Shown here one piece after another: positions 58,642-64,000 of a stretch of DNA of 64,000 nt; within the stretch, counting starts at the first letter, position 1, and every line of letters begins with the position of its first letter. Both the position numbers and the translations under genes were made by a program. Under the pieces are notes generated by a model. It ran no database searches. It saw only the letters and a program-made list of their open reading frames with translations, and was not told the DNA's origin. The DNA lies in contig NZ_KB911583.1 of NCBI RefSeq assembly GCF_000383615.1, positions 603,369-667,368 on the forward strand, in the 5' to 3' direction. The DNA comes from Streptomyces canus 299MFChir4.1 (GTDB lineage Bacteria > Actinomycetota > Actinomycetes > Streptomycetales > Streptomycetaceae).

Positions 58642-59886
58642 TCAGCCTTCCAGTCGGTTCACCGCGTCCACCACGGGGGTCACGCCGTCCTCCGCCCGGA
58701 TGTGTGCGCCCAGCGTCCGCGCCCGCTCCCGACGTCCCGCGTCCTTCGTCGCCCGGACCAGTGCCTCCCCCAGCGCCTCGGCGGTCAACTGCCGCAAAGG
58801 CAGGGCGCGCGGGGCCACGCCCAGGGCGACCAGCCGTGCGGCCCAGAAGCCCTCGTCGAACTGGATCGGCACCGGCACCGCCGGAACTCCCGCGCGCAGG
58901 CCCGCGGCCGTCGTGCCCGCGCCCGCGTGGTGCACGAGCGCCGCCATGTGGGGGAACAGCGCGGAGTGCGGTACCTCGTCGATGGTCAGCATGTCGTCCC
59001 CCGTCGCCGTCAGACCCGCCCAGCCGCGCTGGATCACACCGCGCAGCCCGGCCCGGCGCAGCGCCCGTACGATCTCGGCGCTGAGGCGCGCGGGATCGGG
59101 TACGGTCGCGCTGCCCAGGCCCACGAAGACCGGGGGAGGGCCGGCCTCGACGAATGCCCGCAGGTCGTGGGGGAGCGGGGCGTCGCCGTCGTATGGCCAC
59201 CAGTAGCCCGCCACGTCGAGTCCGGACCGCCAGTCGCGGGGCCGGGCGACCACCCGGGGGCTGAAGCCGTGCAGGACCGGCCAGCCCTGCCGCTCGCGGA
59301 TGCGCAGTGCCGCGGCCGTGCCCAGCGGGGGCAGACCGAGCCGGGCCCGGACCGGCGGGAGGGCCGCACCGAAGACCTGCTCCACCGCCAGGTTCAGGCC
59401 CAGTCCGGCGACCCGGTTGCCGAACGGCCCCCAGGAGCCGACGCCCAGCATGGGTGGTGCGAACTCCCGGGTGGCCGCGAGGGGTTGGAGGTTGAGCCCG
59501 AGGCTGGGCAGTCTCAGGCCCTCGGCGACGGCATGGCCCAGCGGGGCCACCGATCCGGACAGGAGCAGTGCGTCACTGGCCAGGGCGGCCGTCACCAGGT
59601 CGTCCGCCATCCGCCCGGCCAGGGACCGGGCCATCGCGACCACCCGCACCAGCTTGCCCACGCCGGTCGTGCTGCGGTGCAGCGCCTGCCCGCGCGACGA
59701 CTCCAGCTCCGCCCGGGGATCGACCGGCAGCGCGTGGAAGCGAATGCCGGCCCGCGTGGCCAGTGGCTCGAAGCGCTCGTGGGTGACCAGGGTGACCTCG
59801 TGGCCGGCCCGCGCCAGGCGGTGCCCCAACCCCGTGAACGGGGCGACGTCGCCCCGGGAACCCGCTGTCATGATCGCTACTCGCAC
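58642..59886 (-). CDS. GT1-family (UDP-glucuronosyl/sterol-type) glycosyltransferase
   Basis: A 414-residue GT-B enzyme. The N-terminal domain opens VRVAIMTAGSRGDVAPF with the acceptor-site pattern, and the C-terminal donor site is HHAGAGTTAAGLRAGVPAVP then VPIQFDEGFWAARL. It belongs to the family that glycosylates macrolides, sterols and other small molecules. The GTG at 59886 is the start supported by the conserved beginning, though the ribosome site is poor. The gene is not next to a biosynthetic cluster; a detoxifying or late tailoring role is possible. Confidence 0.88.
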   Translation of the reverse strand: MRVAIMTAGSRGDVAPFTGLGHRLARAGHEVTLVTHERFEPLATRAGIRFHALPVDPRAELESSRGQALHRSTTGVGKLVRVVAMARSLAGRMADDLVTAALASDALLLSGSVAPLGHAVAEGLRLPSLGLNLQPLAATREFAPPMLGVGSWGPFGNRVAGLGLNLAVEQVFGAALPPVRARLGLPPLGTAAALRIRERQGWPVLHGFSPRVVARPRDWRSGLDVAGYWWPYDGDAPLPHDLRAFVEAGPPPVFVGLGSATVPDPARLSAEIVRALRRAGLRGVIQRGWAGLTATGDDMLTIDEVPHSALFPHMAALVHHAGAGTTAAGLRAGVPAVPVPIQFDEGFWAARLVALGVAPRALPLRQLTAEALGEALVRATKDAGRRERARTLGAHIRAEDGVTPVVDAVNRLEG

Positions 59887-60008
59887 GCCGGACAGTATGG
59901 CGCCGCGGGCGGCCGTTCCGCGCGAAGGACCCATGCTCTCAGGCCAGTTCACCGTTGTCGCGGCCGTTGACTTCACCCTCCCCTGGCTCTAGCTTCAGCG
60001 CGCACGAT

Positions 60009-60034
60009 GTTCGAATCACCGGCCTTGGTTCGAA
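60009..60034 (+). promoter_or_regulatory. Repeated GTTCGAA motif upstream of the alpha-galactosidase
   Basis: GTTCGAA occurs at 60009-60015 and 60028-60034, 19 bp apart (about two helical turns), 42 bases ahead of the start codon. TTCGAA is palindromic in itself. It looks like a site for a dimeric regulator of the GH27 gene; the protein is unknown. Confidence 0.4.
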
Positions 60035-60075
60035 ATATCGATCAAATGCTGGTGTCCCCCCGCTGAAGGAGCCGC

Positions 60076-62043
60076 ATGTACCCCCCGCCGCGAACGACCC
60101 GCAGAGGTCTCGCAGGATGCTTCCGAGCCGCGGCCGTCCGCGCACTCGCCCTCGCCCTGACCGCCTGCGCCGCCCTGCTCTTCGCCCAGCCGGCCCCGGC
60201 ACAGGCCGCCACCTCCCGGCAGATACCGGTGCCCTCGGCCCCGATGGGCTGGGTGTCGTGGAACAGCTTCGCCGCGAAGATCGACTACAGCGTGATCAAG
60301 GCGCAGGTCGACGCGTTCGTCGCGTCCGGTCTCCCGGCGGCGGGATACAAGTACATCAACATCGACGAGGGCTGGTGGCAGGGCACGCGCGACAGCGCCG
60401 GGAACATCACCGTCGACGAGTCCGAGTGGCCCGGCGGCATGAAGGCCATCGCCGACTACATCCACGGCATGGGCCTCAAGGCCGGTATCTACACAGACGC
60501 GGGCAAGGACGGCTGCGGCTACTACTACCCGACAGGCCGCCCCGCCGCCCCCGGCTCCGGCAGCGAGGGCCACTACGACCAGGACATGCTCCAGTTCTCC
60601 CGGTGGGGCTTCGACTTCGTGAAGGTCGACTGGTGCGGCGGTGACGCGGAAGGACTCGACGCGAAGACGACGTACCAGTCGATCAGTGACGCGATCACCA
60701 GGGCCACCGCCACCACGGGGCGGCCGATGACCCTGTCACTGTGCAACTGGGGCCGCCAGAACCCGTGGAACTGGGCCCCGGGGCAAGGCGCGATGTGGCG
60801 GACCAACGACGACATCATCTTCTACGGCAACAAGCCGTCGATGACGAACCTGCTGACCAACTACGACCGCAACCTTCACCCCACCGCCCAGCACACCGGC
60901 TACTACAACGACCCGGACATGCTGATGGTCGGCATGGACGGCTTCACCGCCGCCCAGAACCGCACCCACATGAACCTATGGGCCGTCTCCGGCGCCCCGC
61001 TCCTGGCCGGCAACAACCTGGCCACCATGACCACCGAGACCGCGAACATCCTGGGGAACCCCGAGGTCGTCGCCGTCGACCAGGACCCGCGCGGCCTCCA
61101 GGGCGTCAAGGTCGCCGAGGACACCACCGGACTCCAGGTCTACGGCAAGGTCCTGTCCGGCACCGGCAACCGTGCCGTCGTCCTCCTCAACCGCACCTCC
61201 GCCGCCCAGAACATCACCGTCCGCTGGTCCGACCTGGGCCTCACCAACGCGAACGCCACCGTCCGCGATCTGTGGGCGCGCGCCAACGTCGGCTCGTACG
61301 GCACGGATTACACCACCGGCGTGCCGGCGGGCGGCTCGGTGATGCTCACGGTCACCGGCGGCACCGAGGCCGCGAGCAGCACCTACACCGGCACGTCGAG
61401 CTTCTCCGGAGTCGTCGCCGGGAACACCGGGATCAAGACCGTCGACATCGCCTACACCAACAACACCTCGGCGCCCCGCACCGCGACCCTCAAGGTCAAC
61501 GGCCAGGGCGCGACCACGGTCTCCTTCCCGCCCACCGGCTCCTCCCAGGGGACCGTCTCGGTCCAGGTCGGCCTGTCCAAGGGCTCCACCAACACACTCA
61601 CCTTCACGGGCGCCCCGACACTCGCCGACATCACGGTCCGCCCGCTGCCCGGCACCGACAGCACCCTCGCCGTGGGCACCCAGTCGGGCCGCTGCCTCGA
61701 CCTCTACGACAACACCATCGGCAACGGCACCCAGGCCGAGCTGTGGGACTGCAACGGCGGCCAGAACCAGCAGTGGACGTACACCTCCCGCAAGGAACTC
61801 GTGGTGTACGGCAACAAGTGCCTGGACGCCTACAACCTCGGCACGACCAACGGCACACAGGTCGTGATCTGGGACTGCAACGGCCAGAACAACCAGAAGT
61901 GGAACGTCAACAGCGACGGCACGATCACCAACGTCAACGCCGGTCTCTGCCTGGACGCCTACAACGCGGGCACCGCCAACGGCACCCAGACGGTGCTCTG
62001 GTCGTGCAACGGCCAGGCCAACCAGAAGTGGACGCTGAGCTGA
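60076..62043 (+). CDS. Secreted GH27 alpha-galactosidase with ricin-type lectin domain
   Basis: A 655-residue secreted enzyme that removes alpha-galactosyl residues from galactomannan or galacto-oligosaccharides. Domains: signal peptide (about 1-44, ending AQA), GH27 barrel (about 50-330) with the nucleophile D185 in KVDWCGGD and the acid/base motif YNDPDML (279-281), C-terminal beta-sandwich (to about 430), a CBM-like beta domain (about 435-530), and a ricin-B/CBM13 trefoil (about 532-655) with three QxW-type repeats (NQQWTY, NQKWNV, NQKWTL). The ATG at 60076 has AAGGAG at 6 bases. Strong match across the domains. Confidence 0.94.
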   Translation: MYPPPRTTRRGLAGCFRAAAVRALALALTACAALLFAQPAPAQAATSRQIPVPSAPMGWVSWNSFAAKIDYSVIKAQVDAFVASGLPAAGYKYINIDEGWWQGTRDSAGNITVDESEWPGGMKAIADYIHGMGLKAGIYTDAGKDGCGYYYPTGRPAAPGSGSEGHYDQDMLQFSRWGFDFVKVDWCGGDAEGLDAKTTYQSISDAITRATATTGRPMTLSLCNWGRQNPWNWAPGQGAMWRTNDDIIFYGNKPSMTNLLTNYDRNLHPTAQHTGYYNDPDMLMVGMDGFTAAQNRTHMNLWAVSGAPLLAGNNLATMTTETANILGNPEVVAVDQDPRGLQGVKVAEDTTGLQVYGKVLSGTGNRAVVLLNRTSAAQNITVRWSDLGLTNANATVRDLWARANVGSYGTDYTTGVPAGGSVMLTVTGGTEAASSTYTGTSSFSGVVAGNTGIKTVDIAYTNNTSAPRTATLKVNGQGATTVSFPPTGSSQGTVSVQVGLSKGSTNTLTFTGAPTLADITVRPLPGTDSTLAVGTQSGRCLDLYDNTIGNGTQAELWDCNGGQNQQWTYTSRKELVVYGNKCLDAYNLGTTNGTQVVIWDCNGQNNQKWNVNSDGTITNVNAGLCLDAYNAGTANGTQTVLWSCNGQANQKWTLS

Positions 62044-62044
62044 G

Positions 62045-62896
62045 CTAGCCCTGCCGGGCGGCCGCCTCCGCTGCTCGAACGGTCTGTTCCAGCAGCGTGG
62101 CGATGGTCATCGGACCGACCCCGCCCGGCACCGGCGTGATCAGCGAGGCCCGCTCCACCGCGGAGTCGAAGTCGACGTCACCGACGTTCCCCTCGTTGTA
62201 GCCGGCGTCGACCACGACCGCGCCGGGCTTGATGTCCTGGCCCCGGATCAGCCGGGGCCGGCCCACCGCCGCGACCACGATGTCCGCCTCCCGTACGGCC
62301 GCCGACAGGTCCGCCGTACGGGAGTGGCAGTAGGTCACCGTGGCGTCCCGGGCGAGCAGCAGCATCCCGGCCGGCTTGCCGAGGATCGCGCTGCGGCCCA
62401 CGACCACGGCCCGCTTTCCGGCCGGGTCGACACCGTACTCGTCGAGCAGCCGCATGATCCCGCCGGGCGTGCACGACACGAAGCCCGGCAGCCCGAAACT
62501 CATCGTCGCGAAGGAGGCGAAGGTGACCCCGTCGACGTCCTTCTCCGGCGCGATCGCCTCGAACGCGGCCCGCTCGTCGATGTGCGGGCCCATCGGGTGC
62601 TGGAGCAGGATGCCGTGCACGGTGGGGTCGGCGGAGAGGGCGCGCAGCGCGGCGACCAGTTCCTCGGTGGTGGTGGCCGCGGGCAGCTCCACGTGCCGCG
62701 ACTCGATGCCGGCCGTGCGGCAGCGGTTGCGCTTCATCCGGACGTAGGTGACGGAGGCGGGGTCCTCGCCGACCAGCACCGTCGCGAGACAGGGCGCCCG
62801 TCCGGTGCGCGCGGTGAGGTCGGCCGCCCGCTTCGCGGTGTCCTCGACGATGCGCCGGGCGAGCGTGTTGCCATCCATGAGCCGTGCCTGGACCAT
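62045..62896 (-). CDS. folD: Bifunctional methylenetetrahydrofolate dehydrogenase/cyclohydrolase
   Basis: A 283-residue FolD that interconverts 5,10-methylene-THF, 5,10-methenyl-THF and 10-formyl-THF, supplying one-carbon units for purines. The catalytic Y51-x3-K55 pair (TYVRMK) and the NADP-site GRSAILGKPAG and TPVPGGVGPMT blocks are present. The ATG at 62896 has AGGAG 7 bases upstream. It ends 2 bases after the GH27 stop codon, tail to tail. Its leader carries a ZTP riboswitch, so the gene should be induced when the purine intermediate ZTP rises. Confidence 0.95.
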   Translation of the reverse strand: MVQARLMDGNTLARRIVEDTAKRAADLTARTGRAPCLATVLVGEDPASVTYVRMKRNRCRTAGIESRHVELPAATTTEELVAALRALSADPTVHGILLQHPMGPHIDERAAFEAIAPEKDVDGVTFASFATMSFGLPGFVSCTPGGIMRLLDEYGVDPAGKRAVVVGRSAILGKPAGMLLLARDATVTYCHSRTADLSAAVREADIVVAAVGRPRLIRGQDIKPGAVVVDAGYNEGNVGDVDFDSAVERASLITPVPGGVGPMTIATLLEQTVRAAEAAARQG

Positions 62897-62921
62897 GATC
62901 CACTCCTGAGCCGATCGAAGG

Positions 62922-63004
62922 AATCGCCCAGGCGCACGGCATCGAGTGTGCGGACCGCTCCACGGTGGTGCTCCACCTCAGCGCCAGTCACGGTCCGGCG
63001 CTCA
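62922..63004 (-). promoter_or_regulatory. ZTP (pfl) riboswitch upstream of folD
   Basis: On the minus strand the leader carries the conserved pfl pieces in order: CCGTGACTGGCG (near 62991), the variable GGTGGAGCACCACCGTGGAGC stem region read in parts (near 62970), and GCCGTGCGCCTGGGC (62926-62940), the strictly conserved 3' pseudoknot part. It ends about 30 bases from the folD start codon. ZTP riboswitches are known to switch on folD, purH and glyA. The expression platform probably acts on the ribosome site, since no terminator is evident between it and the start. Confidence 0.88.
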
Positions 63005-63205
63005 CATTAACCTCTCCTGCGGTGGAGCCGTCCGGGCGGCCCCGGGAGCCAGCGGGCGATCTCCCGGGCCAGGACCGCAGCAGCAGCGGCTGCCGGCTTC
63101 GCGCGGCTGCTGCGGAAACTGATCGTGCCGCCGAGTCCGCCCCGGACGGACCGAGAAGGCCCAGGTCACAGTCGTGACACGACGGGCCTCCTCGGTTCGG
63201 GTTTC

Positions 63206-63571
63206 CTACTCGTCCCACGCCTCGACCATGATCTGCTCGGAGATCTTGCCGTCGCGCAGGGTGACCATCGACTCCGACAGGACGCGCATTCCGTCCGAGT
63301 ACTGGCAGGACTCGCTGTAGGCCGCGCGGTCGCCCTGGACCACGCACCCTTCCAGCTTGTGGGTCATGTCGCGGCTGTAGACGTCGCTCAGCATCTCGCC
63401 GATCTCGTCACGGCCGTGCAGGACCTTGGGGTGGCTGGGTGTGGCGTTCCGGTTGACGAGGCGTATCTCCGCGTCGTCCGCGTACAGAGACAGAAGCGTC
63501 TCGGGGGTGTGCCCTTCGATGCCCCGGCGCAGGGTGTCGGTGTCGAAGCCCGAGCTTGCCGCGGTGCCCAT
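63206..63571 (-). CDS. SnoaL-like nuclear-transport-factor-2 fold protein
   Basis: A 121-residue single-domain protein with the alpha+beta barrel pattern of the SnoaL/NTF2 superfamily (GIEGHTPETLLSLYADDAEI, then LHGRDEIGEMLSDVYSRD). These fold members bind small ligands or act as isomerases and ketosteroid-like hydratases. The ATG at 63571 has GGAGG 6 bases upstream. Catalytic residues cannot be assigned. Confidence 0.82.
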   Translation of the reverse strand: MGTAASSGFDTDTLRRGIEGHTPETLLSLYADDAEIRLVNRNATPSHPKVLHGRDEIGEMLSDVYSRDMTHKLEGCVVQGDRAAYSESCQYSDGMRVLSESMVTLRDGKISEQIMVEAWDE

Positions 63572-63743
63572 GGTGACCTCCTTCGAGGGCCCGGCCCGAC
63601 GAGGAGCGGACCGCGCAGGCCCTGTTTCTTCGAGACTCCTCCGCCCCGGCGGCCACGGCAAGCGCAGAGCGGGCGCTCCGCCTGACGGGTGAGGGGCAGC
63701 GGGCGGCCGTGACCGCGAGGGGCCCGACCGCGTTGCTGAGAGC

Positions 63744-64000
63744 ATGATCTCAACTCGACGTATCGTCGCCGCCGTCGGTCTCGCCGTCGGCGTCACCGGC
63801 ATCACCGCCCCCCTCGCGAACGCGGCCGACGCGGCCGCCCCGAACGCCGGGCAGCTCAACCCGATCGCGGTGATCGACTCGCTCGCGATGAGTGACATCC
63901 CCGCGGAGCACAAGGACGAGATCCCGCCGGTCTCCCGGCAGCTGGCCGGCCTCAACCGGGTCAACGACCTGAACCAGCTGGGCCAGGTCACCGGCCTCGT
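63744..64000 (+). CDS. Secreted protein, 3' end beyond window
   Basis: The first 85 codons (to the right edge) of a secreted protein. A signal peptide (about 1-28, ending ANA) is followed by a hydrophilic part and then by LAGLNRVNDLNQLGQVTGLV at the cut. Families of small secreted Streptomyces proteins with this ending are known without function. The end LGQVTGLV resembles the repeat unit of the double-glycine peptide encoded at 29045-29260. Confidence 0.75.
   Translation, partial: MISTRRIVAAVGLAVGVTGITAPLANAADAAAPNAGQLNPIAVIDSLAMSDIPAEHKDEIPPVSRQLAGLNRVNDLNQLGQVTGL

Overview
This is a high-GC actinobacterial segment that reads as Streptomyces. Coding regions are GC-rich with GTG and TTG starts, TTA codons are very rare, and the content is typical of the genus: a SapB/AmfS-type ram cluster, a CebR operator, a streptogrisin-like protease, a subtilisin inhibitor, an ECF41 sigma factor and several SpoIIE-type phosphatases. 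There are many secreted glycosidases, two RiPP-type export loci, one IS200/IS605-like element and a block of decayed genes, which fits an accessory or chromosome-arm region better than the conserved core. I saw no rRNA, tRNA or CRISPR.

Layout. 0-3 kb: the edge of a lipoprotein gene and a PAS-GAF-PP2C-ATPase regulator. 3-7.2 kb: a broken GH2 glycosidase and a GH9 cellulase that has a perfect CebR box but an in-frame amber codon between its binding and catalytic halves. 7.1-16.2 kb: an orphan cytochrome b translationally coupled to an ECF41 sigma factor, a 2OG-Fe(II) oxygenase, a Doc-like toxin-antitoxin pair, a sigma-like/zinc-finger/ricin-lectin membrane protein, a flavin hydroxy-acid oxidase, a hydrolase and a ribbon-helix-helix protein. 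16.5-23 kb: protease inhibitor, a three-gene Fe-redox/methyltransferase/CDGSH unit, Ppx/GppA phosphatase, an MFS exporter under a promoter with two nested operators, and an ArsR-SRPBCC pair.

23-29.3 kb is a four-gene export operon: a double-glycine peptide precursor, an HlyD-like adaptor, a C39 peptidase-ABC transporter and a second ABC transporter of the NHLM type. It has no recognisable modification enzyme, and the predicted mature peptide carries four V(T/S)GL repeats. 29.7-31.7 kb holds a hotdog thioesterase and a serine protease. 34.4-41.6 kb is a complete class III lanthipeptide (ram/amf) cluster: ramC, ramS, ramA and ramB in one operon and convergent ramR, flanked on both sides by PP2C phosphatases. 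RamS has two SxxSxxxC motifs. ramR carries two TTA codons, and the second is the exact complement of the ramB stop codon.

44-54 kb: CBS-domain protein, a relic of a sugar-nucleotide thymidylyltransferase, a methyltransferase, a GT2 glycosyltransferase and a metallophosphoesterase, then a decay zone. The decay zone holds a frameshifted coxG, intact xdhC, a truncated and frameshifted coxE, the two ends of a ribosome-protection (OtrA-like) resistance gene, a transposase remnant and a TnpB element. 54-64 kb: a GH5 glycoceramidase-like enzyme, a beta-propeller protein divergent from a TetR regulator, a GT1 glycosyltransferase, a GH27 alpha-galactosidase with a lectin domain, folD behind a ZTP (pfl) riboswitch, a SnoaL-like protein and the start of a secreted protein cut by the window edge.

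All functional calls rest on motif recognition by eye; no database search was possible.
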